A DNA stretch of 64,000 nt. It comes from Paenibacillus aceti (lineage in GTDB: Bacteria; Bacillota; Bacilli; Paenibacillales; Paenibacillaceae). The notes under the pieces are model-generated. The model saw nothing but the letters and a program-made list of their open reading frames with translations, did not search any database and was not told the DNA's origin. Shown here one piece after another: positions 9,127 to 17,687 of this stretch. Made by a program: the position numbers and the translations under genes. Position 1 is the stretch's first letter, and the number at the start of each line of letters is the position of its first letter. The stretch covers positions 3,225,319 through 3,289,318 of the forward strand of contig NZ_KZ987724.1 in NCBI RefSeq assembly GCF_003614185.1, read 5' to 3'.

Positions 9127-10188
9127 TTATAACGGAATGTCGTTGATCCCTTGCGGGCGCATCACAGGCTGTCCATAGTTCTGATTGTCCGTTCCGAGCA
9201 CATCCTTCTCTCCATTTAGCCAGATACGCACCTTATCCTGCGCGGCATTCTCCGATATGGTCAGCACCAGCGACTGCATCATTTGAGCGGGCAGTTTCTC
9301 CCCCGGCTCGAACATATCATCCTTGATGGATACCGTAACTACCCCGTTGTCAGAGCGCTCTACTCCATCGAGAAGCGTATTCTGGGTAAGCACATTCTCC
9401 AGCCCGTCTCCCTTAATAGGCCCCTTGATCATCTCATCAATCGCAGCGGCCACAAGATCGCTCCCATAGGGGACGAAGCGAGTCACCGGTACGAAATACG
9501 CGGTCCCTTCCTCCGTAGCCGCCGAGAAGAAGATCGTTACCGGGCTCGATTGAGATAGATTCGTCTCCCGGTCAAGCTGCAGATTGATACCTAATGAACG
9601 GTTTAGAGGTCTGTCCAGCGGCATCCCGGCTACAGGCATTTCATTCAGCTTGGCCCCGTCCATCCATAGCTGTACATTCTGGATTTCAGGATTATCGACC
9701 AAGGTCCAGGTGAGCGCCTCAGCAATTTTCCGTTCATCGGCTGCCGAGTAATTGCTGAATTCCTTGTTGAATTCCACGACCGCCAGCTTCTCATCGGGCT
9801 TCAAAGTCACGGCCTTCACTTCTGTGCCCTTGGGGAGCACTCCTTTGAATTCTGCTGGGATCAGCTTGGCATAGGCGCCTTCGCTTACCAACGCCTCCAA
9901 CGCGGCCATCGTCTTCGCTGTCGCGTCCCCTTGCGGCAAGTGCAGGGATACGGGAGCAAGCAAGCCATGAGCATTCTGCAAATATACGGTCGAGACTTCA
10001 GCTCCAACGGCCAGGCTTGTCTGATCGACAGAGCCTGTACTCTGCATCATCTGCGCTTCGATATCTGCGGGCGGCGGATCAATCTGTTTCGAGGGGCTTG
10101 TACCAAACAGGCTGCATCCTGATAATACGAGCGGCAAGGCCAACATACTAGCCATGGCCGAATTTCGAATCTGGCGGTTCCATTTCAT
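9127..10188 (-). CDS. gerM: Spore germination lipoprotein GerM
   Basis: A 353-residue lipoprotein: basic N-terminus, hydrophobic stretch, and lipobox LVLSGC near residue 25, so Cys25 should be lipidated and the protein held at the outer face of the membrane. Two GerMN repeats follow (about 65-190 and 205-335), each with a mixed alpha/beta pattern and similar KDEKLAVVEFNKEF / GVVTVSIKDDMFEP segments. GerM is needed for normal sporulation and germination in Bacillus and is located in the engulfing forespore septum. The neighbourhood gerM-rph-rdgB supports the assignment. GGGAGG precedes the ATG. Confidence 0.9.
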   Translation of the reverse strand: MKWNRQIRNSAMASMLALPLVLSGCSLFGTSPSKQIDPPPADIEAQMMQSTGSVDQTSLAVGAEVSTVYLQNAHGLLAPVSLHLPQGDATAKTMAALEALVSEGAYAKLIPAEFKGVLPKGTEVKAVTLKPDEKLAVVEFNKEFSNYSAADERKIAEALTWTLVDNPEIQNVQLWMDGAKLNEMPVAGMPLDRPLNRSLGINLQLDRETNLSQSSPVTIFFSAATEEGTAYFVPVTRFVPYGSDLVAAAIDEMIKGPIKGDGLENVLTQNTLLDGVERSDNGVVTVSIKDDMFEPGEKLPAQMMQSLVLTISENAAQDKVRIWLNGEKDVLGTDNQNYGQPVMRPQGINDIPL

Positions 10189-10339
10189 AACCTGGGTTCC
10201 TCCCTAACAATTTTCTACGCTTTGTATTACTATATATACGAGCCCCTTTTTGAAAAATAACTATATTATTTTTGCGGGAAGAGGAAATACTGCATCATGC
10301 CATCATGATGGAACTATTAAGGAGTAGAGGTGACGGTAC

Positions 10340-10903
10340 ATGGATCAACCAAAAGAAAAAACGCCTTATAGTCTGAACAGTAAGAAAGTTGCCGATGCGA
10401 CCAAGTCCTGGTTACATAAACGCGGCGTAACCGTTGAAGAAATCGCAGAGCTGGTTATGTTTCTCCAGCAGAAATACTATCCGAACCTGACGATGGAGGA
10501 ATGTGTACATAATGTCGAACAGGTGCTGACGAAGAGAGAGGTGCAAAATGCGGTGCTTACCGGGATCCAGCTGGATATCCTGGCGGAGCAAGGCGCGCTG
10601 ATTCCCGAACTGCAGGACATGATCTCCCATGACGAAGGGCTGTATGGTGTAGATGAAATTCTGGCCTTCTCGATTGTGAATGTCTATGGCAGCATCGGCT
10701 TCACCAATTATGGTTATGTAGACAAGCTAAAGCCAGGTGTGCTGGAACGATTGAACGACAAGTCGCTCGGACCTATCAACACCTTCCTGGACGATATCGT
10801 CGGTGCTATCGCCGCCTCGGCCAGCAGTCGGATCGCCCATCGCAAGCAGGCGGAACGAGAGCTTGACAATGGCGGGGAATTTGACGAAGAGGATCTTAAC
10901 TAA
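10340..10903 (+). CDS. Phosphatidylglycerophosphatase A-like protein (YutG family)
   Basis: 187 residues. The C-terminal two thirds contain the PgpA-like signature: GLYGVDEILAFSIVNVYGS, then NYGYVDKLKPGVL and NTFLDDIVGAIAA, with several conserved Asp residues that would bind metal. The family dephosphorylates phosphatidylglycerophosphate in phospholipid synthesis; the B. subtilis homologue YutG has been proposed for that role, but these Firmicute proteins lack the membrane segments of the E. coli enzyme. Good ribosome site AAGGAG. Monocistronic, ended by a strong shared terminator. Confidence 0.8.
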   Translation: MDQPKEKTPYSLNSKKVADATKSWLHKRGVTVEEIAELVMFLQQKYYPNLTMEECVHNVEQVLTKREVQNAVLTGIQLDILAEQGALIPELQDMISHDEGLYGVDEILAFSIVNVYGSIGFTNYGYVDKLKPGVLERLNDKSLGPINTFLDDIVGAIAASASSRIAHRKQAERELDNGGEFDEEDLN

Positions 10904-10922
10904 TCTTAATTAAAACGGATAA

Positions 10923-10976
10923 CAATAAGAGGCTGCTTGTGAAATCGACAAGATTTCACAGGCAACCTCTTTATTT
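10923..10976. terminator. Bidirectional terminator
   Basis: AATAAGAGG...ATTTCACAGG...CCTCTTTATT forms a long stem with few mismatches between convergent genes. Its right end overlaps the last codons of the MBL-hydrolase gene. Confidence 0.8.
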
Positions 10977-11954
10977 TTGGACAAATAACGCCGTCTCCCC
11001 TTCAGCAGGAATCTGTACAGCATAACCGCGCCGCTCTAGCTCCACCAGATGTGCTAACGCCTCTGACATGGCAAATCGCATCTGATGAATACCTAGTCCG
11101 GTTCCGAACAGGCCTGTACAAACCGCAAAGCCACTCAACGGCTGCTTCGCCAGCATCGCTGCAATGACCTCCAGGCGCTCCTCATGATGCTTCAGCAGCA
11201 TGGAGATCCGCTCAGCAAAATGCGAGAACGGCCGTCTATGGCCAGGAAATGCAAGCGCCACTTCATATTGCTCCAACCTGCGAAGCGAGTTCATGAAGGA
11301 CTCCAGCGGCTGCGGATCGCTTCCCGGCATCAGACTCACATTCGGCGAGATCTGCGGCAGAACGGCATCCCCGCATAGCATTAGCCCCCGTCGCTCATCA
11401 TAAAAAGATAAATGGCCCGGCGCATGCCCGGCAGTCTCTATCGCCCGCCAGCTCTGCCCGCCCATCCTAATCTGATCTCCTTCATGGATATATGAAACCT
11501 CAGCAGTCGGATTCACCTGCGGCATGAAGCTCTCCATATGCGCCGGAAGCTGCGCTGTCCAGTCAGCCGGCATGCCATGCTCCCTATACAGCTTCAACAG
11601 ATCTTCATTCATCGTGCTCGCTGCTCCCCACATCCGCAGCGTCTCTTCATGCGCACGGTGCGACATGTAGACTGGCGCTCCGCTCCACTGCTGCAAATAC
11701 CCGGCCAGCCCGTAGTGATCCGGATGATGGTGAGTGATAATGATCGAGCTCACATCCTTCGGGTCAAGCTTCAGCTCCCGCATAAATTCGCGCCACTCTG
11801 CCTCCGTGGCTGCCGTATGCGGTCCGGGATCGATGATCGTAATTCCTTCTTCGCCGCGCAGCACATAGCTGTTCACATAACGCAGCGGGGGCGCCATCGA
11901 TACAGGAACGCGGGTAAGCCCGTATTCCTCCCATGCCTCTATTTGTGAATTCAT
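10971..11954 (-). CDS. Metallo-beta-lactamase-fold hydrolase
   Basis: A 327-residue MBL-fold protein with the metal-binding motif THHHPDHYG near residue 77, a later conserved HAPGHLSF stretch with metal ligand His, the CGDAVL Asp and AFPGHRR His. The C-terminal third is helical and similar to the BLACT/winged-helix tail of LACTB2-type hydrolases, so a thioester, lactone or nuclease substrate are all possible; the substrate cannot be read from sequence. Its ATG overlaps the stop codon of the upstream methyltransferase gene (ATGA), so the two are coupled. Confidence 0.85.
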   Translation of the reverse strand: MNSQIEAWEEYGLTRVPVSMAPPLRYVNSYVLRGEEGITIIDPGPHTAATEAEWREFMRELKLDPKDVSSIIITHHHPDHYGLAGYLQQWSGAPVYMSHRAHEETLRMWGAASTMNEDLLKLYREHGMPADWTAQLPAHMESFMPQVNPTAEVSYIHEGDQIRMGGQSWRAIETAGHAPGHLSFYDERRGLMLCGDAVLPQISPNVSLMPGSDPQPLESFMNSLRRLEQYEVALAFPGHRRPFSHFAERISMLLKHHEERLEVIAAMLAKQPLSGFAVCTGLFGTGLGIHQMRFAMSEALAHLVELERRGYAVQIPAEGETALFVQK

Positions 11955-12751
11955 TCCGCAATCGCTCCTACCATAATCATCCGCGGTGATGTAAGTGGAT
12001 CGAAGGAATCCTCGTCATAGCTTCCATGGACCTTCTCTAGCACTAAGCCTGCCTCCGCCAGCATCGCAGCGAACTGCTCCTGAGAGTACAGCTTGATCCG
12101 CTCCAGATAATGCCTTGGTTCAGCTGCTGAACCTGCGGCTTGCGTCTGATCGATAATCTCAATTCTTTTTTTCACATAGCCGTCCTCGATAATACGCCGC
12201 TCTTTGATCAGCTGCCCCTCATCCAAACGCTCGGATTCCGGCACCAGATGCGCCTTCGTATACTCCGGATTCAAGAAATCTATAATGAATTGTCCGCCCG
12301 GCTTCAGCATTCTGCGCACTTGCTTCAGCACCTTGATGTGCTCGGCATCCTGTTCGAAGTAGCCAAATGAGGTGAACAGATTCACCACCGCATCAAACCC
12401 ACCAGACAGCGGCAAATTTCTCATATCTGCCTGCAACCAGGTGATCCGCTGCTCGGGATCATTGCTTCTTGCTTCACGCAGCAACACCTCGGACAGGTCA
12501 ACACCCGTCACCTCATACCCCGCCTCTTCTAGTGCCATCGCATGCCGGCCCATCCCGCAGCAGAGATCGAGCACTTTGGCTCCCGCCGGAAGCCCCAGCC
12601 AGGAGATCATTTTATGTACTTCATGCTTCGCCCCCTGAAAATCACGATGCTTATATACGAGCAAATAGTCCTCTCCGAAGCTCTGTTCATACCATTCTGC
12701 CATTACCCTCTTCCCCTCTCTAAGCAGCTCCATCCAAGCTAAAGCATTCAT
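11951..12751 (-). CDS. Class I SAM-dependent methyltransferase
   Basis: 266 residues with the SAM-binding motif I VLDLCCGMGRHA near residue 60, an acidic residue ending strand 2 (VTGVDLS), and the post-motif WLQADMRNLPL. The rest is a Rossmann-type core with an LNP stretch and a variable C-terminal region. Substrate unknown. It is the first gene of a two-gene unit with the MBL hydrolase, which may act on a related metabolite. Start supported by GAAGGG upstream. Confidence 0.85.
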   Translation of the reverse strand: MNALAWMELLREGKRVMAEWYEQSFGEDYLLVYKHRDFQGAKHEVHKMISWLGLPAGAKVLDLCCGMGRHAMALEEAGYEVTGVDLSEVLLREARSNDPEQRITWLQADMRNLPLSGGFDAVVNLFTSFGYFEQDAEHIKVLKQVRRMLKPGGQFIIDFLNPEYTKAHLVPESERLDEGQLIKERRIIEDGYVKKRIEIIDQTQAAGSAAEPRHYLERIKLYSQEQFAAMLAEAGLVLEKVHGSYDEDSFDPLTSPRMIMVGAIAE

Positions 12752-12829
12752 TTTCCCTTCATTGTACCGAATCTCCTCTCGAACTCAAAGCGGCAAATTG
12801 AATTATCCGAGTAAATAACGATATAACTG

Positions 12830-12862
12830 CAAAAAAAGAAAGGAGCATACAATGATGCCCCT
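12830..12862 (-). terminator. Terminator after the parvulin gene
   Basis: On the minus strand GGGGCAT and ATGCTCC form a stem with one G-T pair, followed by TTTCTTTTTTT. Confidence 0.65.
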
Positions 12863-12881
12863 CCCCTTCTAGTTCAATATT

Positions 12882-14117
12882 TTATTTTGCAGCAGCCGTA
12901 TCATTCGCCTTTGCCGTTGTGTCCCCCTGATCCGTTAGCTTATTCGTAATTTTTGCCTTGCTGCGTACTTCTTCTAACCAGGTGGAGAATATTTTCGAGA
13001 TTTCCTGTGAGACAAGCCCTTTGCGGATTTCATCCTTCTTCTCTTCCAGGGTCGCTTGATGGGCTTCTTTATGCTCAGTCAGCTTGATAACCTGATAGCC
13101 CTCTTCGGTCTTGATCGGAGCGCTAACCTCATCCTTCTTCAGTTTGAAGGCCACTTCCTCAATGGCCTCTTCTTTAGTTCCTTTACTGAATAAACCGGTA
13201 TCACCGCCGCTTTCCTTCGTGGCTGTATCGAGAGATTTAGTCTTGGCCAGCTCAGCGAAATCCGCTCCGTCCTTCAGTTGCTTAACAATCTCCTTCGCCT
13301 CATCCTCCGTACCTACGAGAATATTAGATAGACGAACTTGCTCCGGTGTATCAAAGACTGTTTTATATTGTTCAAAAATTTCCTTAATCTGCTCATCCGT
13401 CACAGTAACCTTCGATTCAAGCAGCTTAGTCAATTTCAATTGCATATCAATCTGCTCTTTTAACTGATCCAATGCGATGCCGGAAGACTCCAGCGCCTGA
13501 GTGAACGCTTCCTCCGTGTCGTAGCCCTCTTTGTATTCCGCGATTTCATTATCAATATCAGCAGCAGTAATATTAATATTCGCTTTCTTCGCTTCCTGAT
13601 TGACAAGCTCACGGTTAATCAAGTTATCGAGCGCAGTCTCGCCGCCACCGGAAGAAGCTAATTCCTCAAGCAATGTATCCTTCGAGATCTCAACTCCATT
13701 CACGGTAGCTACAGCCTCCGCTTTATTGCTGGCAAAAGGCGGTTTAATCAGCACAATAACGAGCAGGACTGCGAGCACCAGCGATACGATCGGCCAAACC
13801 TTGGAACCTGACTTGCTTGCACCCTCCGGCTCTTGAGATGAAGTCCAGCTAGGATGCTCCACCCGATCATCTGGTTCTGCAATCGCCCCTTCTTCTTCTC
13901 CAGCCGTAACGGCTTCCGTCGAGCTCTCGTCTTGCGTATCTTGTATATTTGTCTGATTCTTCTCCAGAGCCTCTGCCAGAGCATCAGCCTCAGTTGAATT
14001 CTCATTATCCTTCTCGGGAACAGCTTGTCCGGTCAAATCCTCGTGACCGTTCTTCGGTTCGCCTTGCGGCTCCCCCTGATTCCCAGTCCCTTTCAGATCC
14101 TTCTCTTTGTCTTCCAT
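12882..14117 (-). CDS. Membrane-anchored parvulin-type prolyl isomerase
   Basis: A 411-residue foldase of the PrsA/SurA type. It has an unusual long acidic cytoplasmic N-terminus (about 1-106, rich in Glu, Asp, Asn, Gln), one membrane span (107-127), a SurA_N-like helical segment, and a rotamase domain at about 265-360 with LSNILVG, GGDTGLFSKG and EEGYQVIKL motifs. Classical PrsA is a lipoprotein; here no lipobox exists, so it is a signal-anchored variant that should act outside the membrane on secreted proteins. The acidic tail probably faces the cytoplasm. Start supported by GAAGGGAG. Confidence 0.85.
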   Translation of the reverse strand: MEDKEKDLKGTGNQGEPQGEPKNGHEDLTGQAVPEKDNENSTEADALAEALEKNQTNIQDTQDESSTEAVTAGEEEGAIAEPDDRVEHPSWTSSQEPEGASKSGSKVWPIVSLVLAVLLVIVLIKPPFASNKAEAVATVNGVEISKDTLLEELASSGGGETALDNLINRELVNQEAKKANINITAADIDNEIAEYKEGYDTEEAFTQALESSGIALDQLKEQIDMQLKLTKLLESKVTVTDEQIKEIFEQYKTVFDTPEQVRLSNILVGTEDEAKEIVKQLKDGADFAELAKTKSLDTATKESGGDTGLFSKGTKEEAIEEVAFKLKKDEVSAPIKTEEGYQVIKLTEHKEAHQATLEEKKDEIRKGLVSQEISKIFSTWLEEVRSKAKITNKLTDQGDTTAKANDTAAAK

Positions 14118-14336
14118 TCAGCCTGTGACTCCCTTCTTAAATTCCATCTCTTATTTGTAAACCATTTCACTTCTATGACTTTAACAGATTTGTCTGAGTA
14201 TAACCTTAAAGAATCATAAAAAAAAATATTTGGATGGTTTTTTGTGTAAAATCAACACTATAGGAAGGTACATTTCTGTTCTTGCGCAAAAAGTAGTAAA
14301 ATGAAAAGGAAAATATGTTCGGGAGGAACTGTCAAA

Positions 14337-15692
14337 ATGGATTATCAAAATTATTTCCAAAATAACCGCCAGACTCATCTGAATGAACTGACGGAACTGT
14401 TAAAGATTCCTAGCATCTCGGCTCTGTCCGAGCATAAAGGCGATGTACAAAAGGCGGCCGAGTGGATTGCCGAAGCTATGCGTAGCGCCGGGATGGAGAA
14501 CGTAGAGGTTAACCCTACAGCTGGACATCCTATCGTATATGGCGAATATTTGCATGCCCCTGGGAAACCAACCGTACTCGTATACGGACACTATGACGTA
14601 CAACCAATTGATCCGCTGAATCTGTGGGATACGCCACCATTCGAGCCTTCGATTCGTGACGGCAAGCTCTATGCCCGTGGCGCTACAGACGACAAAGGAC
14701 AAATGTTCCTACATATCAAGGCTGTGGAAGCCATCCTGAAGCAAGAGAAGCAGCTCCCTGTGAATATCAAATTCTGCATCGAAGGGGAAGAAGAAGTGGG
14801 CAGCCCGAATCTGCCGATCTTCCTGGATAAGAATCAGGATAAGCTGGCAGCGGATGTCGTCGTCATCTCCGATACTTCACTGCTTGCCCCTGGCAGACCG
14901 GCGATCTGCACCGGACTTCGCGGCCTCTGCTCTCTGGAAGTCAGCGTGCATACCGCGAATACTGACCTGCACTCCGGTACATTCGGCGGCGGGGTTCCTA
15001 ATGCCTTGCATGCCTTGGTTGCCTTGCTCGCTTCATTGCATGACGACAAAGGGCGCGTAGCTGTGGATGGCTTCTACAAAGGCACGCCTGAGCTATCTGC
15101 TGAATTGAGAGAAGAAATCGCCAAGAGCAGTCAGGATGAGAGCAAGCTGGCAGCAAGCCTTGGACTGGATACACTCTATGGCGAAGAAGGCTACAGCTTC
15201 ACAGAGCGGACAGGTGTACGGCCAACCCTGGAATTGAATGGCGTCTATGGCGGTTTCCAAGGAGAAGGCAGCAAGACGGTTATTCCGAAGGAAGCTCATG
15301 CCAAGATTACCTGCCGTCTGGTGGGCGAGCAAGATCCGCAGGATATTCTCGATAAAATCGAAGCTCATCTGCAGCAACGCGTCCAACCAGGTGCCAAGCT
15401 GGTCGTGAAGCAAATGGAGAAGGCGCATGCCTTCAACATTGATCCGGATATCCCACTGCTGCAGAAGGCTGCTGACGCTTACTCGAAAGTATATGGAACT
15501 CGCGCCCTGTTCACCAAGGATGGCGGCTCGATTCCAATCGTAGAGACGTTATCCCGTGTTCTCGAAGCACCAGCCGTCATGATGGGCTTCGGTCTCCCAG
15601 ACGAGAACCTGCATGCTCCAAACGAGCATTTCAATCTCGATAACTTCGACAAAGGTCTGTTGACCATCGTTGAATATCTCAAATCCCTGTAG
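14337..15692 (+). CDS. M20 family dipeptidase
   Basis: A 451-residue zinc peptidase of the M20 family, group of carnosinase-like dipeptidases. Visible metal-site motifs: VYGHYDVQP near residue 81, GATDDKGQ near 115 and EGEEEVGS near 150. The dimerisation (lid) domain follows, and a late His in NEHFN closes the site. Start chosen at 14337 because CGGGAGG stands eight bases upstream; an in-frame ATG at 14301 has no such site. Length agrees with the family. Stands alone and ends in a terminator. Confidence 0.9.
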   Translation: MDYQNYFQNNRQTHLNELTELLKIPSISALSEHKGDVQKAAEWIAEAMRSAGMENVEVNPTAGHPIVYGEYLHAPGKPTVLVYGHYDVQPIDPLNLWDTPPFEPSIRDGKLYARGATDDKGQMFLHIKAVEAILKQEKQLPVNIKFCIEGEEEVGSPNLPIFLDKNQDKLAADVVVISDTSLLAPGRPAICTGLRGLCSLEVSVHTANTDLHSGTFGGGVPNALHALVALLASLHDDKGRVAVDGFYKGTPELSAELREEIAKSSQDESKLAASLGLDTLYGEEGYSFTERTGVRPTLELNGVYGGFQGEGSKTVIPKEAHAKITCRLVGEQDPQDILDKIEAHLQQRVQPGAKLVVKQMEKAHAFNIDPDIPLLQKAADAYSKVYGTRALFTKDGGSIPIVETLSRVLEAPAVMMGFGLPDENLHAPNEHFNLDNFDKGLLTIVEYLKSL

Positions 15693-15710
15693 TATGGGGG
15701 AATGAAAAAA

Positions 15711-15760
15711 TAAAAGGCTATCCTCTATCATCCACAGATGAACAGAAGGATAGTCTTTTA
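15711..15760 (+). terminator. Terminator after the dipeptidase gene
   Basis: AAAAGGCTATCCT and AGGATAGTCTTTT flank a long loop; a short T-run follows on the plus strand. Confidence 0.7.
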
Positions 15761-15800
15761 TGCTACAATAAAGATACTATAAACAAGCGAGGTGAAGCCG

Positions 15801-16061
15801 ATGAAATGGGCAGAAATTACTGAATTACACCCTTGTCGTTTTGTATTGGTGGAAGCAATCAAAGCATACTCTAATAACCAAATACGTCAATTGGAGGATA
15901 TGGCGGTTATTCAGAATTACGACAATCCTCAAGAAGCTTGGGATGGCTATAAACATTTGCATAAGCTGCACCCGACACGTGAACTTTATGTATTTCATAC
16001 CAGCCGAAATGATGTAGAAGTTGTTGAAGAATTTTTCTCAGGGGTTCGGCAACGTGCATGA
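15801..16061 (+). CDS. Small conserved protein coupled to a retropepsin-like gene, 86 aa
   Basis: 86 residues, soluble, mixed alpha/beta: WAEITELHPCRFVLVEA at the N-terminus and ELYVFHTSRNDVEVVEEF near the end. GAGGTG stands seven bases upstream of this ATG; a GTG nine bases earlier is less likely. The stop overlaps the start of the next gene (ATGA). Small proteins of this type often sit directly upstream of retropepsin-like aspartic protease genes; function unknown. Base composition is more AT-rich than the flanks. Confidence 0.7.
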   Translation: MKWAEITELHPCRFVLVEAIKAYSNNQIRQLEDMAVIQNYDNPQEAWDGYKHLHKLHPTRELYVFHTSRNDVEVVEEFFSGVRQRA

Positions 16062-16446
16062 AGATACATCTACAAAAAGGATTGCCGATTGTCTCTATGA
16101 ACTTATCCTGCAACAATCAATCGATTCTTTTGCCTAACCTCCTCTTTGATACTGGCTGTGCCGCAACCGTATTTGACACCGACGCGCTCGCCCAATTAGA
16201 TATTCCATTGACTTCATAAACGGCAAAGCAAAACGAATGTATGGAGTAGGGGGAAGAAGTGAAATTTGTTATGAACAAATCATCCCTAAACTTCAATTTG
16301 AACATTTTGTTTTGAATGATTTTCCTATACAACTCGGATCTATACAAGAGTCTTATGGATTTGACGGAATAATCGGCATTGATTTCATGATTAGAACGAA
16401 ATGCAAAGTAGATTTCCATATCATGGAAATTAATTTGTTAATCTGA
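16058..16446 (+). pseudogene. Retropepsin-like aspartic protease, frameshifted
   Basis: The first frame (16058-16219) encodes 53 residues with the aspartic-protease motif LLFDTGCAATVFD and then stops. The missing part continues in another frame from about 16210 to 16446: INGKAKRMYGVGGRSE, then an FPIQLGS and GIIGIDFM region typical of the second half of the fold. Together about 130 residues, the expected length for a single-domain retropepsin-like protein. The shift (one base relative to the reading frame) lies near 16195-16215. Real decay, programmed frameshifting and a sequencing error remain possible; no slippery run is evident at the joint. Confidence 0.75.
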
Positions 16447-16499
16447 TGCCAACGCATTTTCACAAAGACAAGCCATTATCTCCACTTCTTTAGTCCAAA

Positions 16500-16543
16500 C
16501 AAAAAACCTCCTCTTTCCAGATAAGCTATTGGAAAAAGAAGGT
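16500..16543 (-). terminator. Terminator downstream of gerE
   Basis: On the minus strand ACCTTCTTTTTCCA and TGGAAAGAGGAGGT pair with two G-T pairs and are followed by a T-run. Confidence 0.65.
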
Positions 16544-16572
16544 CCATGTTCTCTGCGCCCTTGGTAAAACCG

Positions 16573-16797
16573 TCAGATTTTTAGCTCCCCAAGCTTGATC
16601 AGCTCAACAACCGCCTGCGCGCGACCCTTGACATTCAATTTTTGCATCACGTTGGAAATATGGTTCCGGACGGTTTTCTCGCTGATGAATAATTGGCCGG
16701 CAATGTCGCGGGTCGTTTTATCCTGTACGAGGAGTTCGAAAACTTCCCGTTCACGATGAGTTAACAGAAATTTGCTGTTACGATCGCTACTCTTCAA
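16573..16797 (-). CDS. gerE: Spore coat gene regulator GerE
   Basis: A 74-residue stand-alone LuxR-type helix-turn-helix protein: LTHREREVFELLVQDKTTRDIAGQ, then SEKTVRNHISNVMQKL as recognition helix, and KGRAQAVVEL for dimerisation. This is the size and sequence pattern of GerE, the last mother-cell regulator in sporulation, which modulates sigma-K-dependent coat and crust genes. The TTG start is preceded by AAGGAGG. Several sigma-K-like promoters in this window could be its targets. In Bacillus gerE lies next to a MarR gene (ysmB), as here. Confidence 0.95.
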   Translation of the reverse strand: MKSSDRNSKFLLTHREREVFELLVQDKTTRDIAGQLFISEKTVRNHISNVMQKLNVKGRAQAVVELIKLGELKI

Positions 16798-16953
16798 AAT
16801 GCGTCACCCCTCCTTGCTCGGGTTTTGTGGTTTACAAGGTTAAGGGATACAGTCAAGACATTTTATGAAGAGATCAGACTATTGGTGCCGTACATCAGCA
16901 AAATAGGCGCTAAATGCATGGTTCGCGGGCTTATTAAGACTTCACCCAATAAA

Positions 16954-16987
16954 AAACCGTCCCCGGATATCACTCCCAGGACGGTTT
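16954..16987 (-). terminator. Terminator after the MarR gene
   Basis: AAACCGTCC and GGACGGTTT make a 9-bp stem; on the minus strand the T-rich ATTTTTTATTGGG region follows. Confidence 0.8.
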
Positions 16988-17016
16988 CCTATTTCATGTA
17001 AAGCTTAAGTGAACTT

Positions 17017-17469
17017 TCAAGCCGGGGCCTCATGAGATTGTCCCATATTGGCCAGCTTCTCTGTTACCTGAAGCAACACATCAAGTTGATGAGAGCTAAG
17101 CTCCTGGAGGTAGCTCTTGAGCACTTCCCTGGATTTCTTCCCTGCCTCCTCGAATACTTCCGCCCCTTCCTCCGTCACCGACAGAAGCACCGATCTGCGA
17201 TCCTGCTCATCATGACGGCGCTGAACATAGCCATTCTGAACCAGGCGATCGACCATAACCGTGATGGCACTAGGCTTTACTTCCAGCGCATCAGCCAGAT
17301 AGCTCACATTGCATGAATCTGTTCGGGCTATCAGAGCGAGCATATGGAACTGCGGGCCGGTTAAGCCAAGATCCCGATGCTGCATAATTTCGCTCTGCAT
17401 TTTGCGGAAGGTCTTGGACCAGGAGGTCATTAGCCGCTCTACATATTCATCATCAAGATTCGAATTCAA
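17017..17469 (-). CDS. MarR family transcriptional regulator (YsmB-like)
   Basis: 150 residues with the winged-helix pattern of MarR: GLTGPQFHMLALI, then SYLADALEVKPSAITVMVDRLVQNGYV as recognition helix region and the wing RRHDEQDRRSVLLSVTE with the conserved Asp-Arg pair. Probably a dimeric repressor. The TTG start is preceded by GAGGGGG. It sits just upstream of gerE on the same strand, like ysmB in Bacillus, and is divergent from the nag operon, whose promoter contains a palindrome it might bind; that is inference. Confidence 0.85.
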   Translation of the reverse strand: MNSNLDDEYVERLMTSWSKTFRKMQSEIMQHRDLGLTGPQFHMLALIARTDSCNVSYLADALEVKPSAITVMVDRLVQNGYVQRRHDEQDRRSVLLSVTEEGAEVFEEAGKKSREVLKSYLQELSSHQLDVLLQVTEKLANMGQSHEAPA

Positions 17470-17574
17470 TATTATCCCCCTCTTCGAACCGTAATGCCTG
17501 ATTCAAGTGTATTATGGCGACGTCGAAAACACAAGGAAACTGTCATATTTCCCGGCTCGATGTGCGTTTATTAC

Positions 17575-17603
17575 TTGATTTTCACAGTGAAATCAACTAT
17601 GAT
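17575..17603 (+). promoter_or_regulatory. Sigma-A promoter of the RpiR-nagB-nagA operon
   Basis: TTGATT (17575-17580), 17-base spacer, TATGAT (17598-17603). The -35 box and spacer also form the palindrome TTGATTTTCAC/AGTGAAATCAA (17575-17596), a possible operator for one of the two divergent regulators. Confidence 0.7.
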
Positions 17604-17609
17604 GAAGTC

Positions 17610-17656
17610 GAAATAATTTTCATACATTTAATAATAATCATAAAAATAATTTTCAT
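17610..17656 (+). promoter_or_regulatory. Paired operator-like repeats in the nag operon leader
   Basis: Two nearly identical boxes, GAAATAATTTTCAT (17610-17623) and AAAATAATTTTCAT (17643-17656), lie 33 bases apart, about three helical turns. The GAAA-N4-TTTC half-symmetry resembles operators of RpiR-type amino-sugar regulators. The first box falls at the expected transcription start, so binding should block transcription. Confidence 0.55.
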
Positions 17657-17687
17657 CAAAAATTCACCATAAAAGAAGGTGATTCCG

